From assembly GCA_028823345.1 (NCBI GenBank), contig JAPKBR010000033.1, forward strand, positions 1-37,896: a stretch of 37,896 bases of DNA. Direction: 5' to 3'. This DNA comes from Planctomycetota bacterium. Its GTDB lineage: Bacteria > Planctomycetota > UBA1135 > GCA-002686595. Shown in pieces: positions 24,853-32,433 of the stretch. Made by a program: the position numbers and the translations under genes. The first letter of the stretch is position 1. Each line of letters begins with the position of its first letter. The notes under the pieces were generated by a model. It was not told where the DNA came from. It did no database searches and saw only the letters and a program-made list of their open reading frames with translations.

Positions 24853-27036
24853 CTAGGCCTCGGGATCGGTACTGAAGCGCCCGAGGAAATCGTCGGTCTT
24901 TTCCACCTCGTCGAGGCGTGTGATCAACATCTCCATGGCCTCTGCAAAGTGCAACCGAGTCATCACCCGGCGCAGGGTGTTGACCTGCGTGAGGCGCCTA
25001 AGTCCCAGCAGTTTCTCTTCCTTGCGGGTGCCGGTTTTCTCGATATCGATGGCGGGGAAAATACGTCGGTCCGCCAGGCGACGGTTGAGCACTAGCTCCA
25101 TGTTGCCCGTGCCTTTGAACTCCTCGAACACCAGTTGGTCCATCTTGGAACCCGTGTCCACCAGAATCGTACCCAAGATCGTCAGACTGCCCGCATCTTC
25201 GGTGTTGCGCGCAGATCCAAAGAGTTTGCGCGGGTATTCCATGGCGCGCGTGTCGAGACCGCCGGACATGGTGCGGCCCGCACCCAGCTGGTTGTTATAA
25301 GCCCGGGACAAACGAGTCAGGGAATCGATCAAGAGGACCACATCCTCTCCCATTTCCACAAGGCGGCAGCAGCGTTTCCAAACGGCCTCGGCCAACTGGA
25401 TGTGGTGCTTGGGAGTCTCGTCGGCGGTAGAGGCAAAGACCTGTCCGGTCTTGACCGCGCGGCTCCATTCGGTGGCTTCCTCTGGGCGTTCGTCCACCAG
25501 CAACACGAAGAGGTGCACATCGGAGTAGATCTCCTCGATGCCCCGAGCAAAAGCACGCATGATGGTGGTCTTGCCACTGCGCGGCGGTGCCACAATCAAC
25601 CCGCGTTGACCCCGTCCCACGGGACAGAGCAGATCAACGATGCGCATCGATGTGTCCTCGAGCCCATCCCCCATGGCGTAATGGAAGTCAGGGTCGATGG
25701 AAGTCAGGTCGCGGAAAGGAGTCTGGTTCCTCCATGTCTTGGGGGGACGGCCATCTATCTCGAGGACCTCGGCCACCTGGAACTGGTGCTTTTGGCCCCT
25801 GGTGAGCTTGGCTCGTACGACCATCCCATCCCGCAGCTTTCCCTTTTGCACGATATGCTTCGGCACAAAGATGTCCTTCTTGCTGGACTGACCATAGGAA
25901 TCAAGGGGCCGCAAGGAACTGATGCCTCCCCGGTCCTGAAACAGGATGCCCACGCCCTCGTCGGATTGCTTGCGATCTTCCCTTGAGTGGGTGTCTTCGC
26001 CTTCGTTGGATCGCCTACGCTCTTCTCTGGAGTGGCTGTCTTCGCCTTCGTTGGATCGCCTTCGCTCTTCTCTGGAGTGGGTGCCTGCGCCTTCGTTGGA
26101 TTGCTTGCGCTCTTCCCTCCGCCGACGACGGTGCTCGGAATCTCCGCGGCCAGCGGATTTCTCCCGAGGCTGTCTCTCCTCGACCCTGGAGGCGCGGTTG
26201 CCAAAGGCAACCACTTCCTCTTGTTCGGTGACCTCGGGAGCCTGGGCCTTAGCCGCATCCACATCAGGACGTCCCTGCCTTTCGTCATCCTCCGGGCCCT
26301 TGTTCCGGTTCCGGCGGCGACCACGACTGCGACGGCGGCGGCGCACCTTCGGCTTGCCGAAGGCCTCGTTTCCCTGGGGGTTGTACTCGCCGTCTTGGGT
26401 GCGGGATCCCCTGGAATCATCGTTTGTGGATCCCTCATCCGCCTCTGGCTTGGAGCCTCCGGAGGCATGAGCCGGAGCGTAGCTGGACCTGCTCAAGGAG
26501 CTTTCGGCTGCGGGGCGCTCACGCTCGGATCGCAGACGCTCGGGACGCTCGCGCCCAGACTGCTCGCGCTCGAGCTCCGGGAACTCGGACTGCTGGAGCT
26601 TGGGCTTTTTCACCGGCGCCGTCTTCGCGGCGGGCTTCTTCGCGGCGGGCTTCTTGGTTGCGGCCTTCTTGGCAGCAGGTTTCTTCGCTGCCTTCTTGCT
26701 CGCGGCCTTCTTAGTGGCCGGTTTCTTGCTCGCCGCCTTCTTGGTGGCGGGCTTTTTGCTCGCGGCCTTCTTCGCGGCCGCTTTCTTGGTCGCTGGCTTT
26801 TTGCTCGCTGCCTTTTTGGCGGCCGCTTTCTTGGTCGCTGGCTTTTTGCTCGCTGCCTTTTTGGCGGCCGCTTTCTTGGTCGCTGGCTTTTTGCTCGCTG
26901 CCTTTTTGGCCGCGGGCTTCTTGGCGGCCTTCTTGTTGGCTGCAGGTTTTTTTACCACCTTCTTCTTGGTGGCCTTGCTGGCAGAACGGGGGATCGCTGC
27001 GCCGAAGGGAAGGGACTCGGATGCTTTGGAGGTCAT
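24853..27036 (-). CDS. rho: Transcription termination factor Rho with histone-H1-like N-terminal tail
   Basis: A 727-residue Rho whose last 350 or so residues form the RNA-dependent ATPase: Walker A APPRSGKTT with Lys489, then LLVDERPEEATEWSR, LLIDSLTRLSRAYN, the GAGRTMSGGLD Q/R-loop region and RRLADRRIFPAIDI. The N-terminus is about 300 residues longer than in E. coli. Residues about 20-145 are Lys/Ala/Pro repeats like eukaryotic histone H1 tails. Next come Arg-rich clusters (VRRRRRSRGRRRNRN) and a HSREERRRSNEGED repeat, then the RNA-binding domain from about residue 365. There, the usual GFGFLR segment reads RGGISSLR, so the two RNA-stacking Phe residues are missing. The Walker A PPKAGKT is PPRSGKT. 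The ATG at 27036 has no Shine-Dalgarno. Expressed with the kinase gene downstream, probably. Confidence 0.95.
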   Translation of the reverse strand: MTSKASESLPFGAAIPRSASKATKKKVVKKPAANKKAAKKPAAKKAASKKPATKKAAAKKAASKKPATKKAAAKKAASKKPATKKAAAKKAASKKPATKKAASKKPATKKAASKKAAKKPAAKKAATKKPAAKKPAAKTAPVKKPKLQQSEFPELEREQSGRERPERLRSERERPAAESSLSRSSYAPAHASGGSKPEADEGSTNDDSRGSRTQDGEYNPQGNEAFGKPKVRRRRRSRGRRRNRNKGPEDDERQGRPDVDAAKAQAPEVTEQEEVVAFGNRASRVEERQPREKSAGRGDSEHRRRRREERKQSNEGAGTHSREERRRSNEGEDSHSREERRRSNEGEDTHSREDRKQSDEGVGILFQDRGGISSLRPLDSYGQSSKKDIFVPKHIVQKGKLRDGMVVRAKLTRGQKHQFQVAEVLEIDGRPPKTWRNQTPFRDLTSIDPDFHYAMGDGLEDTSMRIVDLLCPVGRGQRGLIVAPPRSGKTTIMRAFARGIEEIYSDVHLFVLLVDERPEEATEWSRAVKTGQVFASTADETPKHHIQLAEAVWKRCCRLVEMGEDVVLLIDSLTRLSRAYNNQLGAGRTMSGGLDTRAMEYPRKLFGSARNTEDAGSLTILGTILVDTGSKMDQLVFEEFKGTGNMELVLNRRLADRRIFPAIDIEKTGTRKEEKLLGLRRLTQVNTLRRVMTRLHFAEAMEMLITRLDEVEKTDDFLGRFSTDPEA
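25950..26119 (-). repeat. 45-bp tandem repeat inside rho (HSREERRRSNEGED unit)
   Basis: Two highly similar 45-bp units (25985-26029 and 26030-26074), one diverged unit (26075-26119) and a partial one at 25950-25984. They encode a 15-residue motif with alternating basic and acidic residues in the disordered part of Rho. Unit length matches that of the separate Lys/Ala repeat further upstream in the same gene, although the sequences are unrelated. Confidence 0.85.
26776..26910 (-). repeat. Three perfect 45-bp tandem repeats inside rho (Lys/Ala tail)
   Basis: The unit begins GGCCGCTTTCTTGGTCGCTG on the plus strand and occurs at 26776-26820, 26821-26865 and 26866-26910 without a single difference. 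Diverged copies flank it on both sides. Each unit encodes 15 residues (KKAASKKPATKKAAA pattern). Exact identity points to recent duplication or slippage, so the length of the tail probably varies between strains. Confidence 0.92.
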
Positions 27037-27643
27037 GGCCTAGGAGGTCGAACTCTTGGGGGGCTCTCGGACTCGGAACTGGGGCTTCTGGAAAGTGCCA
27101 CAGGCGCTTGTGCCACCGAGCAAGGCTCGGTGCAGGCTGCGTAATGGTTCCGAAGGCCTTCAGAAGGCCCCCGGGGGGGGGTGCCAGGTTCACCGTCCAG
27201 GGGGAACGGAAACCAGCGGGCGGCTCCACGGGTGGAGCGGGCGACCGACACGACTGTGCGGTGGACTGAGCATGGGAAATCGAGGGTCTGATTTCGACCC
27301 ACTGTCCTCAACAATCCAACTCGGAGGCCCCAAACTCCCCAGATTGGGGTGCGGATGAGGGGCCAGGAGCCCAGCCCCCGAGGGGTCCAGAGCACACGGT
27401 CCGGGCAAATGTGGGAGAGGTGCGCAGGCAGCGCGGCCTCCTCACATCGGCCGTATTGTCGTTCAAATCTGTTATCTGTGGGCCTGCGAGCTGGAAAAAC
27501 AACTCTCAGGCCATCCTAATCCCTTGCTTCGCAAGGGGTTGTGTCATGTTCCAGGGACGTGCCCTGGGGCTCCCGGAAGAGCGGTGACTCTTCGGGGGAG
27601 GTCGCAATCAGCCTGTTGGCCAGTAAGCCAGCAAACAGTGGGG
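27037..27643. other. Intergenic region between tRNA-Pro and rho
   Basis: About 600 bp with no convincing gene; the open frames are short and the sequence is Pro/Gly/Arg-biased in all of them. It should contain the rho promoter and leader on the minus strand, but I found no clear -10/-35 pair. A GGCCTT-CAG-AAGGCC hairpin lies at 27155-27169, next to a run of eight or more Gs. The end near the tRNA has three hairpins, listed separately. Confidence 0.45.
27521..27600 (-). terminator. Three consecutive hairpins downstream of tRNA-Pro
   Basis: On the minus strand, after the tRNA, come a long imperfect stem (CTCCCCCGAAGAG and CTCTTCCGGGAG arms, 27570-27600), then CCAGGG-N5-CCCTGG (27551-27567), then CCCTTGC-GAA-GCAAGGG (27521-27537). 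None is followed by a clear U-tract. Together they probably end or protect the tRNA precursor transcript. Termination is inferred. Confidence 0.5.
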
Positions 27644-27720
27644 TGGTCGGGGTGAGAGGATTTGAACCTCCGACCTCTGCGTCCCGAACGCAGCGCTCTA
27701 CCAAGCTGAGCCACACCCCG
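27644..27720 (-). tRNA. tRNA-Pro (anticodon CGG), CCA encoded
   Basis: On the minus strand the acceptor stem CGGGGTG pairs with CACCCCG. The D-arm has GCTCAGCTTGGTAGAGC, the anticodon arm is CTGCG-TTCGGGA-CGCAG, and the T-arm contains GGAGGTTCAAATCC. The anticodon CGG reads the Pro codon CCG. Discriminator A and an encoded CCA follow (27647-27644). The sequence resembles E. coli tRNA-Pro(CGG) throughout. Confidence 0.96.
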
Positions 27721-27790
27721 AGGGCTGAAAAGCCGAGGGAGAGTAGACCCCTCGGAGGCTCCCGTCAACCTCTACCCCCAAGGAAGGGGC

Positions 27791-27811
27791 AAAAGGTCCA
27801 CGGTGGACCTC
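27791..27811 (-). terminator. Intrinsic terminator of the HEAT-VWA gene
   Basis: AGGTCCA-CCG-TGGACCT forms a perfect 7-bp hairpin on the minus strand, ending in TTTTG. It starts 2 bp after the gene's stop codon at 27814 and lies between it and tRNA-Pro. It is one of few hairpins in this window with a (short) U-tract. Confidence 0.7.
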
Positions 27812-27813
27812 GA

Positions 27814-29439
27814 TCAGCGGCCCAGATCCACGAATACCCCCCCATTGTTCTGGGCCAGGCGCATCATGAAGGTCTTTTGGAACTCGCCGATGGCGATTGT
27901 GTGCAGCACGACTTTACGCAGGTCATTAGCCTCCTTCACGCCTTTGAGGATGTCCTCGATATCGACGATCTTGCCGTGGGTCGGGCGGCCATCAGAGAGG
28001 AAGAAAATCGTGTCCACGTCCAGCAGGTAAGGATCACGCTTGGCTTCGGCGTTCATGGCCAAGGCCCAACTCAAGGCGCCCCAGGTGTTGGTACGCCCCG
28101 CCCCTAGGTTGGCCGTCCCCACCAAACCCACCGAGGCCAGATCGTTGTTGCTGGCTCCGCCGAGAGGCTCAAGCTTCGAGGTCCATTCCATGGCGCTCGA
28201 TTTGGATAACACATTCGCCTTGACCAGCTTCTTCTTCCAGGGGCGTACTTTGGTGGCGAAGGAAAGGATGTTGAACATGGTCTCCTTTGGCAGGCCATCG
28301 ATGGTGCGCGCCAACTCAGTCTTGACGATGTCCATGCGCGAATAGGAAGGGTATCCCCCATCCTTGAAGCGGTCCTTCTCCACCACCTCACTTTCCATGG
28401 AGCCAGACACATCGATCACAAAGAGCACCTTACGGCTCTTGGATTGGATACCGTGGTAGGTCGTTGCCTCGCCCGGCACGGGCTGATAGATCGCCTTGAG
28501 CTCTTCGCGACGCTTGGCAAGCTTGGCCAATTCCGCTTCGGTGGGGATTTGGTAGCGATCCTTATATTGGGTCCAAAAACGCTCCCAGAGTTCGATTCGG
28601 GGCCCAAAAGCTCTGGCAGTGAGGTATTCAAGAGCTGCAATGGCATCGTCCGCCAAACGCCCATCTTCCAGCTTCAAGCGCTCGATCAGGAGAGGAATGC
28701 TGTCCCGGTGGCGCACGGTGCCTAGGGCTGCGATGGCGCTAGCGCGCACTTGCCAGGCTTCATCCGTCAAGAGCGCACTGGCAGGGGCACGCACCTCATC
28801 CGCCTTCATGGTGGTCAGCCCATCAAGTGCCGTACAACGCACGGCCACCTCCTTATCCTCGCAAAGCAACAGAAGGTCGGGAATGAACTCCCGCTGATTC
28901 AAAGCCACTAGGGCCATCGCAGCACGCCGGCGCACCTGCCAAGAACGATCCACGAGGCACTCGCGGACTGCGGCTCCATCGTGATCCAGAGCCCCGAAAG
29001 CTAGGACCCGCAGGATCCCTAGGCGCACGGGCTCTTTACTACTGCCCGCAAGGAGTTCAATGATCGCGGTCTGGCATGCGGGGTGGGTCAATCCCGCCAA
29101 CACGCCCACCGCAGCGCTGACCACGGCGGGATCCTTGTCCCGCAGAATCGGCTCCAGAATCTTGACGACCTCGGGATCGGTCTGACCCTCAAGGGCCAGC
29201 ACGGCCTCGACCCGGGAGGCTGAATCTTTGTACTTGCGGAAGTACTTTTTGAACTCCCGCAAGAGGTCATCGGAACCCGCGGACGGGGCCAGCAGCGAGG
29301 TGCCGGACGGAGATCCGGCGGCCTCCAGGGCCAGTCCGGACCCGAGGGTCGACCAGCCAAGGACCGCAAGCAGCAGCACCGAAAGCTGGGAGGCACCCCT
29401 GAAAACACGAGGAGATATTTGAAGTCGGATCGTCGGCAT
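27814..29439 (-). CDS. Secreted HEAT-repeat / von Willebrand factor A protein
   Basis: A 541-residue exported protein. An N-terminal signal segment (basic RLQISPRVFRG, then hydrophobic SVLLLAVLGW) is followed by HEAT-like repeats (for example DPEVVKILEPILRDKDPAVVSAAVG, SWQVRRRAAMALVAL, AWQVRASAIAALGTV) to about residue 290. A VWA domain starts with VLFVIDVSGSMES, where the MIDAS Asp343-x-Ser-x-Ser is intact. The MIDAS also has the TNTWGAL Thr and FLSDGRPT Asp, so metal-dependent ligand binding should be possible. The family of such proteins is common in planctomycetes; their partners are mostly unknown. I chose ATG at 29439. An upstream ATG at 29490 would add 17 residues; neither has a Shine-Dalgarno. 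A terminator follows directly. Confidence 0.87.
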   Translation of the reverse strand: MPTIRLQISPRVFRGASQLSVLLLAVLGWSTLGSGLALEAAGSPSGTSLLAPSAGSDDLLREFKKYFRKYKDSASRVEAVLALEGQTDPEVVKILEPILRDKDPAVVSAAVGVLAGLTHPACQTAIIELLAGSSKEPVRLGILRVLAFGALDHDGAAVRECLVDRSWQVRRRAAMALVALNQREFIPDLLLLCEDKEVAVRCTALDGLTTMKADEVRAPASALLTDEAWQVRASAIAALGTVRHRDSIPLLIERLKLEDGRLADDAIAALEYLTARAFGPRIELWERFWTQYKDRYQIPTEAELAKLAKRREELKAIYQPVPGEATTYHGIQSKSRKVLFVIDVSGSMESEVVEKDRFKDGGYPSYSRMDIVKTELARTIDGLPKETMFNILSFATKVRPWKKKLVKANVLSKSSAMEWTSKLEPLGGASNNDLASVGLVGTANLGAGRTNTWGALSWALAMNAEAKRDPYLLDVDTIFFLSDGRPTHGKIVDIEDILKGVKEANDLRKVVLHTIAIGEFQKTFMMRLAQNNGGVFVDLGR

Positions 29440-29564
29440 CACACCCAAGCTAGCCCCCGCGGGGGGGGAAGACACGGTTCCTCCGGTCATAGGGCTGCTA
29501 CGGATACGAATTGGATGCGGTTTGGACCCCCGGGCGGGGCCTCAGGCTGCCGCAGCAGGGGCCA

Positions 29565-32165
29565 TCAGTCCTTTTTCTGCCGTCGGAGGGTGGTATGCAC
29601 CTTCTCGTTCTGGTCCGCGAGCCGTGCCCCGCGAAGGGTGATCTTGAAGCCCTCGTCTACCCAGAGGGTCACCGAGTCCCCTTCCTGACTGATCAGATGA
29701 CCGCTGAAGACTCCCCCGGGAGCAAGCACGCGAACCCTCGGGCGGCCACTGTACTTATGGACGCGACTCTCCTGGCCCTGGGCGTCGAGCTGGGTGGGGT
29801 CCAGCTTTTCGATGCGATCGATGCGCTCCCCATCCAAACTCATGGTGCCCAGACCGGTCTCGACCCAAGCTCGGTTTTGACCCATGGCGACCAGACGCCC
29901 TTCGAAGAGTTCGCCCCCCACCATCAGGATTCGCACGGCCCCAACCCGGGGCGTGGTCAGACGAGAGGAATTGTCCAAGAGCGCTAGGGACGGCTCGCTG
30001 CCGGACCACTGCCCCTCTCCGCTAGCGCGAGTCAAAATCCCCCTGGGAGCAACGATGGCCGGCTCTTCGCCCGCACCTTGAAGGGTGTTGACCTGTTCCT
30101 TCACTTCGGAAGCCGTCAGGGCCGAGGCAAAGGGAGTGACGGTTTTTGGAATCGATGCGAACCCATCGGCGAGGCTTGCGCCCCGGGTCCAGATCTCTCC
30201 CACGTCAGGCTCCTCAACCGCAGCCACCGCTAGGAACTCAAAGCTGTGGGAAAAGGGGTCCGGCTCGATGCTCACGGACGCACGGGTGGGAGGCACCGGG
30301 CTGAGGGCTGGGGGAATCTGGAGCTCATCCGCTTGGGCAAGGACGACCGCTCGGGCCTGGTCCCAGCGACCAAGGCGTTGCAGTTTCCCTTTTGCTGTTT
30401 CACCCGGGCAGATAGCTCGTGGTTGGAACGACCCAAGGATGCCCCAGGATTCGGGCTGCGCTTCAAAGTCCTGGAACCAGGCAATCGCTGCGTCTTGCAT
30501 GGAGAACACAGGGGGCACAAGAGGCACACTGTTTTGACGCGGAACTGTCACGAGGAAAACTGGGGAAACGGGGTCAGGCGAGAGGCCGGCCACCCGCTGT
30601 TCAGGGAGATCCATCTGGTCCGCGGGTTTCATCTCCCAACGTCCCAAGCGCCGGAGCCATTGCTCGGGGCTTTCATCAGGGCAGAGCGTCTGCGGGCCCT
30701 TGGACCAGAGCACCCCAAGATCGGAAGACTGTCGACCCATCAGCCCAAGCCACACTTCGGCCGCATCGTCGGTGCCGAGAGTCAAGGGACCCGTTTGCTC
30801 CGGACTGACCACGACAGGTGCTGGGCTGGACTGGGTTAGGTTTTGGACGGCCGGCTGGGGCAGGGTCGAGCCTTTAGGTTGAGCTTGGGCAACCTGATTG
30901 GTGGAAATTTCCGGCTTGCGAGTAAGGGTCCGGTCGAGCCGTTTGAGAATCGCGATGGCGATCGCCTGATCAGGAGTGAGCAGCTGAAAACTGGGCCTGA
31001 GGACTTGCTCGGTTGCGCCGAACTTCAGGGCTTCGGACTTCTGGGCTACGGATTGGAGTGCAACTTCCTGCTCCTCAAACGTCCCACGCACAACGACCTT
31101 GGGCGCGACTGAGCCTTGTCCCTTAGGCCCGCTAGGTATCCCCAAAGCGCCCCCTCGGGGATCCTGACTGAAGCCACCGGTTACTGGTCCGGGTTCACCA
31201 GCTTCGCGTTCTGCCGAACCCGTACTCGCGGCGCCCTTTGAAGCACGCCCAGTCGGGGAAGGTGAGCGGAATGCACGGCGACGGGAAACCGAAGAACCCG
31301 CGGCGGGACCTGGCGAGTTTTCCCGGCGAATGGGGTACAGGACCCGGTGCTCTGCCTGGTTGGGCACAGGGGGAATATCGGGGCCATCGAGGAGCACGCC
31401 GGTCTCGATCGAATGGCTGGGGGCGAGGGGATCAACCCCGACGCTGCTCGCTGTCTCGCCGGAACTACTGCCGATTTGGACCGCGACCATGGAGATCACA
31501 CCCAAAATCAACGCACCGGAGACCATGCGAACGAGGCCCATGGGCACGGTGGGCATGCTTGGCTTGGAGTGACTCCAACTTCCGGACATGGCTGGCGCAA
31601 GGACATCTTCCACAGCCGGATCAGGACCCCCCGCCACAGTTTCAGATGTTTCTCCATCGAAATAGTTGAGCCAGGAATCAGTCTCGAAGCCAGGCTCCGG
31701 GCATGTCGTTTCCGAGGCCACGTGGACTTCCTCGCCCGTGGGTACAGCAGCCTGTGGCTCTTCGGGGACGGGTATGGAGGTGGGCTCCTCAACACACTCC
31801 GGTTCAGGGACATCGGATTCCCAAGAAACCCCGGCGCCAGTGGTCTCTTCAACCAAGCCACCTTCGTCTTGGGCCAAGGGAGGGATTGCTTCTCCCGTTC
31901 CCTCGGGGCTGTCCTGAAAAAGCCAACTATCCGAGTCCAACGCAAGATCGGAAACGGGAGCTGAGTCCAACCCACTAGGCTCGCAGGGTTGCTCTCCGGC
32001 ACAGGCGTCTGCCTCCACGGATTCCTCAAAGAGCCACGAGCCCTCCTTGGGTTGCTCCGCGGATCCTCTAGGCTCCCCATGGGCGGGAGACGGATCGGGA
32101 TTCACTGCAGAGTCGGCTGGGTCGTCCGAGAACCAAGGTTCGAACGGGGGTTCAGGCTGGGCCAT
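29565..32165 (-). CDS. Single-pass membrane protein with SWLF motifs and two internal domain duplications, unknown
   Basis: I do not recognise this 866-residue protein. Residues 1-205 are acidic, Pro-rich and carry recurring aromatic motifs in acidic context: PWFSDD (10), SWLFEES (43), SWLFQDS (80), SWESD (114) and SWLNYFDGE (164). One membrane helix follows at about 208-231 (GLVRMVSGALILGVISMVAV). The outer part has a basic Ser/Arg stretch, then two copies of a roughly 48-residue domain at 464-511 and 555-602 sharing DAA..W, CP.E and L.RLGRW. At 740-852 there are two copies of a small beta-rich domain (GGELFEGRLVAMGQNRAWVE; GGVFSGHLISQEGDSVTLWV) resembling SH3/LSm-type barrels. ATG at 32165 is my choice. 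Neighbours are selB and the HEAT-VWA gene, both on the same strand. Confidence 0.8.
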   Translation of the reverse strand: MAQPEPPFEPWFSDDPADSAVNPDPSPAHGEPRGSAEQPKEGSWLFEESVEADACAGEQPCEPSGLDSAPVSDLALDSDSWLFQDSPEGTGEAIPPLAQDEGGLVEETTGAGVSWESDVPEPECVEEPTSIPVPEEPQAAVPTGEEVHVASETTCPEPGFETDSWLNYFDGETSETVAGGPDPAVEDVLAPAMSGSWSHSKPSMPTVPMGLVRMVSGALILGVISMVAVQIGSSSGETASSVGVDPLAPSHSIETGVLLDGPDIPPVPNQAEHRVLYPIRRENSPGPAAGSSVSRRRAFRSPSPTGRASKGAASTGSAEREAGEPGPVTGGFSQDPRGGALGIPSGPKGQGSVAPKVVVRGTFEEQEVALQSVAQKSEALKFGATEQVLRPSFQLLTPDQAIAIAILKRLDRTLTRKPEISTNQVAQAQPKGSTLPQPAVQNLTQSSPAPVVVSPEQTGPLTLGTDDAAEVWLGLMGRQSSDLGVLWSKGPQTLCPDESPEQWLRRLGRWEMKPADQMDLPEQRVAGLSPDPVSPVFLVTVPRQNSVPLVPPVFSMQDAAIAWFQDFEAQPESWGILGSFQPRAICPGETAKGKLQRLGRWDQARAVVLAQADELQIPPALSPVPPTRASVSIEPDPFSHSFEFLAVAAVEEPDVGEIWTRGASLADGFASIPKTVTPFASALTASEVKEQVNTLQGAGEEPAIVAPRGILTRASGEGQWSGSEPSLALLDNSSRLTTPRVGAVRILMVGGELFEGRLVAMGQNRAWVETGLGTMSLDGERIDRIEKLDPTQLDAQGQESRVHKYSGRPRVRVLAPGGVFSGHLISQEGDSVTLWVDEGFKITLRGARLADQNEKVHTTLRRQKKD

Positions 32166-32433
32166 GGGGCTTTTCTGGGTTGATCTGGGCTGCCGATGAT
32201 GGCGGGGCACGCAAGGAGAAACCTGCCCAGGACAAAATCCCTTGAACAGTATCTCTTCCCCTCCAATCGGCAGACTGGGGCCGGTGACCGTAGAGCGGCC
32301 CTGGGAAAGGTCCCTCAACTCTGAGCGGTGCCCCCCCGGCAGCACTCCAGGCCCCCAGGAGCGCCAAAACGGGTCGAGCCCGGGCCCCCGCTTCCCATAA
32401 TTGCCCCATGGGGAGACATTCCCCCGGGGCGGC

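Noticed and set aside
25950..26910. Regular 45-bp repeats as a possible CRISPR-like array
   Set aside because: Units are contiguous with no unique spacers, in frame within rho, and there are no cas genes.
25987..27144. Long plus-strand open frame (385 codons) rich in Gly, Leu, Phe and Arg opposite rho
   Set aside because: It is the antisense of the Lys/Ala and Arg-rich repeats in rho; the periodic hydrophobic composition results from the repeats. No start signal or family motif.
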